Part shown: one piece after another, positions 9,310 to 17,168 of the stretch
Position numbering within the stretch: position 1 is the first letter of the stretch
How the letters are laid out: every line of letters begins with the position of its first letter
Made by a program: the position numbers and the translations under genes
NCBI GenBank assembly: GCA_947374865.1
Contig: CANCDR010000004.1
Coordinates: 1 to 64,000 of the forward strand
DNA length: 64,000 bases
DNA from: Oxalobacteraceae bacterium
GTDB lineage: Bacteria; Pseudomonadota; Gammaproteobacteria; Burkholderiales; Burkholderiaceae_D
Direction: 5' to 3'
Notes under the pieces: model-generated
What the model was told of the DNA's origin: nothing
The model's database searches: none
The model's input: only the letters and a program-made list of their open reading frames with translations

Positions 9310-10260
9310 ATGAGCGCCGAACATAATCGTGCGCATCTGGATGGCTACCTCGACTATCTGAAATTCCAGCGCCGTCTGGCCGAACTGAGCGTGGCCAGTT
9401 ACGGGCGCGATCTGGTCGAACTGCAGCAGTTTTGTGCCGCCTTGCCTGTGCCCGCTGCCCTGCCTTCGGTGACCCTGGTGCAGATCCGCCAGTTCACCAT
9501 CGCGCTCCATTCGCGCGGACTCAATCCACGCTCGATTGCCCGCAAGCTCTCTGCTTGGCGCGGATTTTTTTCCTGGCTCGCCCAGCAGCTGCCGATGGCG
9601 CAAAATCCGGTCGATGGCGTTAAGCCGCCCAAGCGTAAGCAAGCCCTGCCTAAGGCGCTGTCGGCCGACGATGCCGTGCAACTGGTGTCGGTGGGGATGG
9701 ATCCCGCGCAATCCACGCACAGCTGTAATCAGGCGATGTTCGAGCTGCTGTATTCAAGCGGACTACGGGTGTCAGAATTAACCAGCCTGGATGTGCGGCA
9801 TGTGCAAGAAACTGGCCACACCTCGGCGGGCTGGATCGATTTTGATGACCATACCGTCAAAGTCACTGGTAAAGGCAGCAAGGTGCGTTCGGTACCGGTC
9901 GGACAGCCGGCCCTGACAGCGATTTTATCCTGGCTGACCTTGCGTGGCAGTCTGGTCAAAAACGATCCGCATGCGCTGTTTCTGTCGGAGCGCGGAACCC
10001 GTATCTCTGCGCGGGTATTGCAGCTGCGCCTGAAAGCGCATGCACAAAAGATCGGCATTCCTTCAGACGTGCATCCGCATGTGTTACGGCATTCGTTTGC
10101 CTCACATGTATTGCAATCCTCCGGTGATCTGCGCGCAGTCCAGGAAATGCTCGGCCATGCCGCCATTACCTCGACCCAGGTCTACACGGCGCTCGACTTT
10201 ATGCATCTGGCCAAGGTGTATGACGCGGCCCATCCGCGGGCCAAAAAACGCAACGAATAG
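9310..10260 (+). CDS. xerC: Tyrosine recombinase XerC
   Basis: Site-specific recombinase that resolves chromosome dimers at dif with XerD. All catalytic residues of the tyrosine recombinase family are present: R153 (SSGLRVSEL), K188 (TGKGSK), H257 and R260 (HVLRHSFASH), H283 (LGHAAI) and the nucleophile Y292 (STQVYT). An N-terminal SAM-like domain covers about 10-100. At 316 residues it is full length. ATG 9310 is preferred to the TTG at 9301. The DUF484-XerC pairing supports XerC rather than XerD. No dif-like site was recognised in the window. Confidence 0.95.
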   Translation: MSAEHNRAHLDGYLDYLKFQRRLAELSVASYGRDLVELQQFCAALPVPAALPSVTLVQIRQFTIALHSRGLNPRSIARKLSAWRGFFSWLAQQLPMAQNPVDGVKPPKRKQALPKALSADDAVQLVSVGMDPAQSTHSCNQAMFELLYSSGLRVSELTSLDVRHVQETGHTSAGWIDFDDHTVKVTGKGSKVRSVPVGQPALTAILSWLTLRGSLVKNDPHALFLSERGTRISARVLQLRLKAHAQKIGIPSDVHPHVLRHSFASHVLQSSGDLRAVQEMLGHAAITSTQVYTALDFMHLAKVYDAAHPRAKKRNE

Positions 10261-10357
10261 CGCGTCGAATAGCGCGCCCATTCCTGCAGGCTGCGGGCCT
10301 TGCAATTTCGTCCCGGGCGCCGCATAGTGTGGCACTCTTTTTTAAAGCGACGACACG

Positions 10358-11380
10358 ATGGCCCTGATCCCCACCACCATACTCACCGGCTTTCTTGGTG
10401 CCGGCAAAACGACACTGCTCAAGCACATTTTGCAGGCAGCCCACGGGCACAAGATTGCCGTGATCGAAAACGAGTTTGGCGAAGAAAATATCGACAATGC
10501 CATTCTTCTGCACGACAGTAATGAGCAAATCATCGAAATGAATAATGGCTGCATCTGCTGTACCGTGCGCGGCGACTTGATCACGGCGCTGTGTTCGCTG
10601 GCGCAAAAGCGCAACGCCGGCGAACTCGATTTTGACCGCGTCGTCATCGAGACAACCGGTCTGGCCAATCCGGGGCCGGTGGCGCAGACCTTTTTTGTCG
10701 ACGAAGAAGTCGGCACCCATTATCTGCTGGACGCCATCATCACGGTGGTCGATGCCCGGCATGCCATGGATCAGCTCGACAGGCACGAGGAGGCACAACG
10801 TCAGGTGGGCTTCGCCGATAAGATCCTGCTGTCAAAGACCGACCTGGTCACGCCAGCCGAGATCGAGGTACTCAAGACGCGTCTGGCCAGAATGAACCCG
10901 CGTGCGCCGATCAGCCTGCTGGCCTTTGGTCAGGCAGCGCTGGACGAAGTGCTTGATCTGCGCGGCTTTAACTTGCACGAAAAACTCGAACTCGATGCAG
11001 ATTTTTTGCATACCGAGGAACAAGAGCACGCCCACGTGCATGACGAACATTGCGCCCATGACCACCACCATGCCCACCATACCGATGGCATCGCCGCCTT
11101 TGTTTTTCGCAGCGAGCGGGCCTTTGACAGCGCCCGCCTGGACTACTTTCTGGCCAGCCTGGTCAATGTCTATGGCCCGCGCATGCTGCGCTACAAAGGC
11201 GTGCTGTGGATGGACGGCGGCGAGCGACGGGTGGTCTTTCAGGGCGTTCACCAGATTATGGGCAGTGATGTTGGCAGCCAATGGGCACCCGGCGAGCAGC
11301 GCAGTAACAAGATGGTTTTTATCGGTCTAAATCTGCCAAAAGATGTATTTCTTACAGGTTTAGAGCAATGTTTGGTGTAG
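10358..11380 (+). CDS. COG0523 (CobW/ZNG1-type) GTP-dependent metallochaperone
   Basis: G3E-family P-loop GTPase of 340 residues. It has Walker A GFLGAGKT (11-18), the diagnostic CXCC metal motif C65-I-C67-C68, a guanine-specificity motif SKTD (159-162) and a His-rich metal-binding stretch at about 218-241 (HTEEQEHAHVHDEHC onward), followed by the CobW C-terminal domain. Members deliver metals, often zinc, to client proteins. Cobalamin synthesis is unlikely as no cob genes adjoin. It lies about 100 bp ahead of a Cys-poor dksA in the same direction, a neighbourhood known for zinc homeostasis. No Zur-box-like palindrome was recognised. Confidence 0.9.
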   Translation: MALIPTTILTGFLGAGKTTLLKHILQAAHGHKIAVIENEFGEENIDNAILLHDSNEQIIEMNNGCICCTVRGDLITALCSLAQKRNAGELDFDRVVIETTGLANPGPVAQTFFVDEEVGTHYLLDAIITVVDARHAMDQLDRHEEAQRQVGFADKILLSKTDLVTPAEIEVLKTRLARMNPRAPISLLAFGQAALDEVLDLRGFNLHEKLELDADFLHTEEQEHAHVHDEHCAHDHHHAHHTDGIAAFVFRSERAFDSARLDYFLASLVNVYGPRMLRYKGVLWMDGGERRVVFQGVHQIMGSDVGSQWAPGEQRSNKMVFIGLNLPKDVFLTGLEQCLV

Positions 11381-11478
11381 ACTATCTGGGTTTTGAGGTG
11401 GGGGCAGAGCGTGCTTTGGCATTTGCGTCCACAAGGATTTCAAAAGTCTATTCCAGAAAATGAAAATCCATTGTCGCT

Positions 11479-12009
11479 ATGCGCATCAACAAGGCGTATA
11501 GCGCCGTAGTGGATAAAATCCACAAACCCAAAGTTTCGAAAGTGAACCACGTGGCTACCAAAACACCTAAATCAAGTACTGCCGCCAAAGCGACCGCTGG
11601 CGCCCTCCTGACCGAAGAACAATTACTCAAAATGGGCGAGAAGGAGTACATGAACGCGGCCCAGCTGGCGTTTTTTAAGAATCGCCTGCAGCAGCTCGAA
11701 AAAGACTTGGTACGCAATGCCGGCGAAACCACCGAGCATTTGCGGGAAACCGTTCTGGTGCCCGATCCCGCCGATCGCGCCACCATCGAAGAAGAGCATG
11801 CGCTGGAATTACGTACCCGCGATCGCGAGCGCAAGCTGCTCAAGAAAGTGCAGCAATCCATCCAGTCCATTGACGCGGGTGATTATGGCTGGTGCGAAGA
11901 AACGGGTGAGGCGATCGGCGTTCCCCGTCTGCTGGCCCGACCCACTGCGACCCTCTCACTGGAAGCGCAGCAACGGCGCGAGCTCAAACAAAAGTTGTAT
12001 GGTGACTGA
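11479..12009 (+). CDS. dksA: RNA polymerase-binding transcription factor DksA, zinc-finger-degenerate type
   Basis: DksA/TraR protein acting with ppGpp on RNA polymerase. The coiled-coil tip motif DPADRA (D96, D99, A101) is intact. Of the four zinc ligands expected in CX2C-X17-CX2C, only C139 remains; the others are T142, S160 and A163. This is the Cys-poor form, expected to fold without zinc. The ATG start gives 176 residues. A GTG at 11551 would give 152, close to the usual DksA length; neither has a clear SD, so the first 24 residues are uncertain. The COG0523 gene lies upstream and a strong terminator follows. Confidence 0.92.
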   Translation: MRINKAYSAVVDKIHKPKVSKVNHVATKTPKSSTAAKATAGALLTEEQLLKMGEKEYMNAAQLAFFKNRLQQLEKDLVRNAGETTEHLRETVLVPDPADRATIEEEHALELRTRDRERKLLKKVQQSIQSIDAGDYGWCEETGEAIGVPRLLARPTATLSLEAQQRRELKQKLYGD

Positions 12010-12030
12010 TTCGCCGGACTGCTAAAACAA

Positions 12031-12065
12031 AAAGCGCACGACTTCAAGGTCGCGCGCTTTTTTTT
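12031..12065 (+). terminator. Rho-independent terminator after dksA
   Basis: AAAGCGC-A-CGAC pairs with GTCG-C-GCGCTTT around a TTCAAG loop, with a run of eight T (12058-12065). The A-run on the left side would also allow weak minus-strand termination. Confidence 0.88.
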
Positions 12066-12355
12066 CGACTAATAGCTATTAACATTCGGCTGGAATGCTT
12101 GACTAAATTCCTGCCTGAAATCCTGCCTAAATTCCTAGCTGAGTGATTGCCTGGATTCGTTGCCGACCTGTCGTCTTGATTATCGTCTGGATTGCTGCAC
12201 GAGTTGTTGCTTATATAGTGAATCTTTAGATGAATCGGCGTAAATCACCGTGAATCAGCGTGTATTGTGACGCGATTTTTTCTTGCGGCGACGTCTACCC
12301 GCTAAAATTAATCACCGCCTTGCAAACATAGTAAAACTGACACTTCTGGATACCC
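12066..12355. other. Intergenic region with degenerate short tandem repeats
   Basis: These 290 bp lie between the dksA terminator and the next gene. At about 12090-12190 runs a degenerate array of 11-13-bp words (ATTCCTGCCTGAA, ATCCTGCCTAA, ATTCCTAGCTGA, ATTGCCTGG). Around 12230-12265 a second word set, close to AATCAGCGTG, recurs three times. There is no ORF with coding character. A promoter for the downstream gene must lie here but was not assigned. Confidence 0.5.
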
Positions 12356-13618
12356 GTGGGACTCTTTTCATTATTTGGCAATCGCGACAATAAAGGCACA
12401 CCAGACGTGCTGTCGCGCGAGCAGTCGAAAAATCTTCCGGCAGCACCAGCGCAGGAGCATGCCTCCCCGGCACGGACAACACACACAAGCCAACAACACA
12501 GCGTCGACAACAGCAAGACAGCGGCATTATCCGACGCCACCAAGAGACCTGCCCTCCCCTCTGTGATTGACAGGGACGACACAACACTGATCATCGGCCC
12601 TTCTGGCAGTCTCGCCGCGCCCATTGAAGCCACCCCCACCATTGATGAAGCCGCACTCATGTATTCCCTTGGCCGTCAGAGCGTAGCCGAAGAACTTTTG
12701 CAGAGCCTCATCCGACAAAACTCCCACAGCGATGTGACGCATCAGGCCTGGGCCATGCTATTTGATCTCTATGAAGTATTAAATAGACGCGATTTATTTG
12801 ACCGCCTGTCCATCGCCTATGCCCGCCATTTTGAAGCCTCGCCGCCAGGTTGGCATGAGATGGACACCAAGACGGGCACCAAACCTGGCACCGAGCCGCG
12901 CGGACAGAACACCGAAACCGCCCTGCGCTTTCCGCCCCAAATTGACGCAAACGCCAAACGGCTTTTCGACAGTGCGACAGCTTACCCAGCACAGATTGTC
13001 GTCGTCAGACTCGACTTCACCAGCGTCCTGACGATCGATCCTGCCGGCGCAGGCATCGTACTGGAATTATTGCGGCATCTGCAAAAGTCGAGCAAAAACA
13101 TCCTGCTGATCGCCGCCAATTCCCTCATCAAAGTGCTGCAAACACTGACCCTCCCTGGGCGCCGAGAAAGCGGCAGTGATCCCTGGCTGCTACTCATGGA
13201 AGTCTACCGCCTCATGGATCAGGAAAGCGCCTTTGAGGAATGCAGCATGGACTATTGCGTTACCTTTGAAGTCTCACCACCGGCGTTTGTTAAGCCGCTA
13301 TTGCGTTCGCCTGCACTGACACAGAAGATCTTAGCAAGCCAGCCTGACGCTTTTCTGCTGCCCGCAGTCATGCACGAACTCAGCCCTGCGCAGCTGCAGG
13401 CGATTCATGCCTATGCAGCGTCACATGATCCAGCGCGTTTTGATTGCAGTGCACTTACGCGGGTTGACTTTAATGCAGCCGGACTACTGATGAATCCGCT
13501 GCAGGAACTCGCCAAACGCGGCAAGGTGATCGAATTTATCCATCTCAATCATTTGGTGTTGGCGCTGTTTAAAATCATTCTCCAGCCAGGCTTGATTGCG
13601 CTGCATGTGCGGCGCTAA
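12356..13618 (+). CDS. STAS-like domain protein (420 aa), function unknown
   Basis: A conserved-looking protein starting at GTG (MGLFSLFGNRDNKG). A low-complexity Ala/Ser/Thr/Gln linker covers about 15-75. A helical TPR-like segment follows (DEAALMYSLGRQSVAEELLQSLIRQ...AWAMLFDLYEVLNRRDLFDRLSIAYARHFEASPPGW, about 95-165), resembling the FimV/TPR repeat idea. Then come two segments that look like anti-sigma-antagonist/STAS folds (VVRLDFTSVLTIDPAGAGIVLELLRHLQKSSKNILLIAANSLIKVLQTL; FDCSALTRVDFNAAGLLMNPLQELAKRGKVIEFIHLNHLVLALFKII). The phospho-acceptor Ser is not obvious (IDPAGAG, VDFNAAG), so regulation by phosphorylation is doubtful. Role unknown. Confidence 0.7.
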   Translation: MGLFSLFGNRDNKGTPDVLSREQSKNLPAAPAQEHASPARTTHTSQQHSVDNSKTAALSDATKRPALPSVIDRDDTTLIIGPSGSLAAPIEATPTIDEAALMYSLGRQSVAEELLQSLIRQNSHSDVTHQAWAMLFDLYEVLNRRDLFDRLSIAYARHFEASPPGWHEMDTKTGTKPGTEPRGQNTETALRFPPQIDANAKRLFDSATAYPAQIVVVRLDFTSVLTIDPAGAGIVLELLRHLQKSSKNILLIAANSLIKVLQTLTLPGRRESGSDPWLLLMEVYRLMDQESAFEECSMDYCVTFEVSPPAFVKPLLRSPALTQKILASQPDAFLLPAVMHELSPAQLQAIHAYAASHDPARFDCSALTRVDFNAAGLLMNPLQELAKRGKVIEFIHLNHLVLALFKIILQPGLIALHVRR

Positions 13619-13633
13619 ACTTCGGCTTGGAAA

Positions 13634-14020
13634 TTACTCCTTATCCTGCACGACTGTTTTTTCTGGTGCGCTAGCAGCGGTCGATGCTGTCGCACGTTTT
13701 GCATGCAGCGCCGCTTGTCTAGCCTCGCCGCCTTTACGGCCAATGGCGGCCATATGGGCCCGATTTTCACTCACGGCCTCACCGCCTTTTCGTCCAGCAG
13801 CGCGCGCTTCTTCACGATTAAATTCATGGGCGGTGCCCTTCTCATGTGCAGCACGCCCGCCGGCACTGGCAATGCTTTTTTGCCGTGACTCGTCCATCGC
13901 AGCAAAACCACGCCGTGCAGGTATCTTTTTATCCTCCGCGTTGGTGCTTTTCTGCTCAGTAGTGACGGCATGGGGGGATCCATGTGCATGCACTGCGTCG
14001 TTTGGTTTATCTTGCGTCAT
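13634..14020 (-). CDS. KGG-repeat general stress protein (YciG/GsiB-like)
   Basis: A small, very hydrophilic 128-residue protein with stress-protein KGG motifs: MDESRQKSIASAGGRAAHEKG, EEARAAGRKGGEAV and MAAIGRKGGEAR. It resembles the hydrophilin-like YciG/GsiB group induced by starvation or osmotic stress. The start is ATG 14020 (MTQDKPND), preceded by AAAAGGA at good spacing; the frame extends upstream to 14095 without an SD. It converges on the STAS-like gene with 15 bp between stops. Confidence 0.85.
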   Translation of the reverse strand: MTQDKPNDAVHAHGSPHAVTTEQKSTNAEDKKIPARRGFAAMDESRQKSIASAGGRAAHEKGTAHEFNREEARAAGRKGGEAVSENRAHMAAIGRKGGEARQAALHAKRATASTAASAPEKTVVQDKE

Positions 14021-14202
14021 TCCGTGTGTCCTTTTCCGTGACGGCAACATCCGCCACCAAGGCGCCCATGCAATGCGACGCTTGATGGTGCTCACAGAAT
14101 CAGACCAAGTCAGGTGAAAATAATTTCTTGGCTATCGGGAAAATTTTGAGAATAAGGCGCTGTTGCTTGCGATGGCGCAAATGTGTGGAGAACGTATGGC
14201 TA

Positions 14203-15231
14203 TTATTTTGCGTGGGTAAAAAAATATCTGTCACCCTGTTTAACGAGAAAGATCTGTCCCGTCTTATACAAATACTCAAAACTGAACCTAAAACCGTCTA
14301 AAGTGATTAATTGTCTCTGAGCGGGCTCTGGGAACAATAAACTGTATAAAGATTCTATATATCTAGGCGTATTCCAGAGAAACTCTATCCCACAATCACC
14401 CGGCGGAAATAAGTGTTCATAGACTATTTCAGCTCTGCGGTGGCATTCGATCGCTGCAGTTAATTCCGGATCGGGTTGCCTATCACTTCGAAAATCGAGT
14501 CCTTGATCTAGTCCACCGAACAATCGCGAAAAGGGGGGATGTGAAAAGGGGGGAAATACTAGATCAAAACGCGTCAAGCCTCGTTCGTGCATCTCCTTTC
14601 TTCCATTACGACCAAAAAGGAATAGATGAGATCCGACAATAGGCTGTCCAGTAGATGATGTTGAAAAGGCTATTGGATGTAAGCGTTGGCCTGGAACGCC
14701 AGAATAAATTTCATACCTGTCGCTACGCGCGAAAGGTGTGTAGGACGTGATGGGTGAGGTCGAAAATGAAGATGAAGATGAAGATGAAGATGAAGATGAA
14801 GGCAATGACGATGACGACAAAGACGACGACATTGTCAGCCCGGCCATAATGCCTTGTCCCAAACTCACTGGCGCCATAGAACTCTGTGACTGGGATGAAC
14901 TTACTGCAGCGCTTGACATCATGACTGGCGCAGGTAAAGTCGGCTCGCCACTTAAACTAAGCAATAATTGTGCGTCTGGTTGAAGACTGGCCTCACTTTC
15001 GTCACTGATCTTTTGCTTTTTCTTGCGTGGTGTCGAGGATGGCATCGGAAATGGCGAGGCCGATGGCATTATTGTTGACAGCGCTACATCGATCGTCCTC
15101 TCTTCCAAAGGCAGCTCACTTAAGCTTGACTGGAAGTGTCGCGGCTGTGCCGTGACGGGAGCATGAGACTGACATACTACCGACAAGATGCCGAACGCAG
15201 TAGCTGCCATGGCGGGGGAAGTGGGGTTCAT
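14203..15231 (-). CDS. Unrecognised Ser-rich protein with basic cluster (342 aa), possible secreted/effector-like
   Basis: I do not recognise this protein. The start at 15231 (MNPTSPAMAATAFG) has GAGG seven bases upstream; a second ATG at 15249 does not. Features in order: a weakly hydrophobic N-terminus (about 8-20); a basic cluster PRKKKQK at about 68-74 resembling a monopartite nuclear localisation signal; a Ser-rich region with a near-pure Ser run at about 135-160, encoded in part by a GAAGAT hexamer repeat; and a C-terminal half rich in aromatic residues (EIYSGVPGQRLHPIAF, FGRNGRKEMHERGLTRFDLVFPPF, SRLFGGLDQGLDF). The C-terminal half is visibly more AT-rich than its neighbours, suggesting horizontal acquisition. 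Placement next to the T2SS operon is suggestive only. Confidence 0.6.
   Translation of the reverse strand: MNPTSPAMAATAFGILSVVCQSHAPVTAQPRHFQSSLSELPLEERTIDVALSTIMPSASPFPMPSSTPRKKKQKISDESEASLQPDAQLLLSLSGEPTLPAPVMMSSAAVSSSQSQSSMAPVSLGQGIMAGLTMSSSLSSSSLPSSSSSSSSSSSFSTSPITSYTPFARSDRYEIYSGVPGQRLHPIAFSTSSTGQPIVGSHLFLFGRNGRKEMHERGLTRFDLVFPPFSHPPFSRLFGGLDQGLDFRSDRQPDPELTAAIECHRRAEIVYEHLFPPGDCGIEFLWNTPRYIESLYSLLFPEPAQRQLITLDGFRFSFEYLYKTGQIFLVKQGDRYFFTHAK
14765..14800. repeat. Hexanucleotide microsatellite (GATGAA)5-6 inside a CDS
   Basis: Five perfect GATGAA units at 14771-14800 follow one imperfect unit (14765-14770). On the coding minus strand they read as Ser codons TCA/TCT, forming the poly-Ser tract. 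Copy-number change would lengthen the tract without shifting the frame. Confidence 0.9.
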
Positions 15232-15366
15232 CGAACAACCTCGACGCATCGTAAAATGTTTTTACATGGTAGAGGATGGCTTATCAAATGCCCAATAAAT
15301 TCTGCTGTTTGCTTTGCCTATGCGACACCCGTCAAAAAGGCTTGCTCCCCATTACCCACCATGCAT

Positions 15367-15933
15367 TTAATTCGGTGCATTCGCCGGCGTAGGCGGGACA
15401 GGCGGCGCGACCGGGGCGGGCTGTATGCCGGGATTATTTTGATTTGGCATGACTTGCGGTAATCCAGTCGGTGGCATGCCTGGATTGATACCGACGGGCG
15501 GTGTGCCGGCACTGGATACTGGCTTGACGCTCTCCGGCAATTCGAGTCGCTTGGTCAGGCCGCCTTCACTGAGCACAATATAATTTGCGCGCACTTCCTT
15601 GACGAGCACGCCGGGCTGCAATTCCTGACCCACGATCCACGACTGCGCAGGCTTGCCATCGACCGCAATGATGGCAGCGCTATCGATGGGATTACTCGCC
15701 ATGACCACGCCCTTGAGCTGATAATTACTGACCAGCGCGACATTGGCGGCACGCCCGCCAAACAAGCTGGCGGCGGCATCTAAGCCAGCGGCGGCACGCG
15801 CCGTTTGTGCGACATCCGCGACAGCCCGTGGCTGCGGCTTAAAGGTCTGCAGCCCCCAGTAAGTGAGCGACATACACAGCAAAATAAAACTGAGAAATAA
15901 GACGCCCTGCGCTAGTCGGGGGGATTCTTTCAT
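15367..15933 (-). CDS. gspC: Type II secretion system inner-membrane protein GspC
   Basis: Bitopic T2SS protein linking the inner-membrane platform to the secretin. One membrane segment lies at about 10-28 (GVLFLSFILLCMSLTYWGL). The homology-region domain follows (LVSNYQLKGVVMASNPIDSAAIIAVDGKPAQSWIVGQEL...VLVKEVRANYIVLSEGG, about 67-130). A Pro/Gly-rich tail takes the rest (about 135-188). There is no PDZ domain, as in the short form of GspC. It is the last gene of the gsp operon, 11 bp after gspF. Confidence 0.88.
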   Translation of the reverse strand: MKESPRLAQGVLFLSFILLCMSLTYWGLQTFKPQPRAVADVAQTARAAAGLDAAASLFGGRAANVALVSNYQLKGVVMASNPIDSAAIIAVDGKPAQSWIVGQELQPGVLVKEVRANYIVLSEGGLTKRLELPESVKPVSSAGTPPVGINPGMPPTGLPQVMPNQNNPGIQPAPVAPPVPPTPANAPN

Positions 15934-15944
15934 GGCCGTTTTTC

Positions 15945-17165
15945 CTATCGAACCAGCTGATTGATTTCAATGATCGGCATGAGCACCGCCAGCACGATCA
16001 ACAGTACCACCACACCCATGGCCAAGATCAGTGCCGGCTCAAGCAGTCCGGCAATGGTCAGCGCGCGACGTTCAAGATCCTGCTCCTGCGCATTGGCGGC
16101 ACGCTCGAGCATGGCCGGTAATTCACCAGTGACTTCACCGGCACGGATCATGTGGATCAGCATGGGCGGAAAATGCTGATGCGCAGAGAGCGCACGTGCC
16201 AGACCAACCCCTTCGCGCACTTTATTGGTGGCTTCATCGACCTGCGCCCGCATAGCCACATTGCCCAAGGTATCGCGGCTGGTTTGCAGAGCGCGCAGGA
16301 TCGGCACGCCCGAGCCGATCGTAATGGCCAGTGTACTGGCAAAGCGAGCGGTATTGAGGCTGCGCTCAAAACGGCCGATCAGCGGCGCGCTTAATAACCA
16401 TTGATGGAAACGGTATTGGATGGCGGGATTTTTTAAGGCCCGCCGCCAGGCAAAGGCCGCCGCCGCGATAACGATGGCGACCAGCCAGCCGTAGCTACGG
16501 ACAAAATCGGAAATCGCCAACATCATGACCGTTAAGAGCGGCAGCTTCTGTTTGGTGTTGGCAAACACCGAGACAATTTGCGGCACGACATAGGTCAGCA
16601 AAAAAATGACAATCGCGAAGGCCACGACCGTCACGATGGCCGGGTAGGTAAACGCCAGCTGCACTTTTTGTACCAGCGCATTGCGACGTTCAATGTAATC
16701 TGCCAGCCGCGACAAGACCCGGGCGAGCTGACCGATCTGTTCACCTGAAGCGACCAATGCGCGATAAATATCGGCGAAATCGCGCGGATGATGCGACAGC
16801 GCGTCCGACAAAGATGCGCCGCCCATAACTTCCGAACGGATGGAGGCAATCAGGTCGCGCACATACGCGCGTTCGGCCTGTTCGAGCAAGGCAGAAAATG
16901 CCTGTTCCAGCGGCAGGCTGGCTTCCAGCAGACTGGCCATCTGGCGCGTAAAGAGGGCTAATTCGACGGTCGATAATTTGTCACCAAAGCGCGCACGTTT
17001 GAGCTTGCCGGTTTCATCCACCTGCGCCGTAATGGCGTCCACACTGATCGGCACCAAACCCTGCGCGCGCAGGTCGGCCCGCGCAGCGCGGGCGCTGTCG
17101 GCATTCACGACCCCGGTGGTCGTGGCGCCGAGCGCATCGGCTGCGTCATAACGAAAGGCGGGCAT
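15945..17165 (-). CDS. gspF: Type II secretion system inner-membrane platform protein GspF
   Basis: Polytopic platform protein of 406 residues with the duplicated GspF domain. The first copy is ELALFTRQMASLLEASLPLEQAF (about 68-190) and the second RFASTLAITIGSGVPILRALQTS (about 270-390). Transmembrane segments are visible around 170-195, 215-235 and 375-400. It interacts with GspE and GspL. It begins 3 bp after the gspE stop. Confidence 0.96.
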   Translation of the reverse strand: MPAFRYDAADALGATTTGVVNADSARAARADLRAQGLVPISVDAITAQVDETGKLKRARFGDKLSTVELALFTRQMASLLEASLPLEQAFSALLEQAERAYVRDLIASIRSEVMGGASLSDALSHHPRDFADIYRALVASGEQIGQLARVLSRLADYIERRNALVQKVQLAFTYPAIVTVVAFAIVIFLLTYVVPQIVSVFANTKQKLPLLTVMMLAISDFVRSYGWLVAIVIAAAAFAWRRALKNPAIQYRFHQWLLSAPLIGRFERSLNTARFASTLAITIGSGVPILRALQTSRDTLGNVAMRAQVDEATNKVREGVGLARALSAHQHFPPMLIHMIRAGEVTGELPAMLERAANAQEQDLERRALTIAGLLEPALILAMGVVVLLIVLAVLMPIIEINQLVR

Positions 17166-17168
17166 GGC

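Noticed and set aside
9301..10260. Integrase of a genomic island
   Set aside because: The tyrosine recombinase is full-length, lies behind DUF484 and has XerC features. No attachment repeats or tRNA are nearby.
10358..11380. Cobalamin biosynthesis gene cobW
   Set aside because: Only the family is shared. CXCC, the His-rich stretch and the dksA neighbourhood fit the metallochaperone group, and no cob genes are present.
14747..14983. Acidic plus-strand ORF over the hexamer repeat
   Set aside because: The Glu/Asp repeats are the reverse reading of the Ser tract. The minus-strand gene is longer, starts with an SD and explains the sequence.
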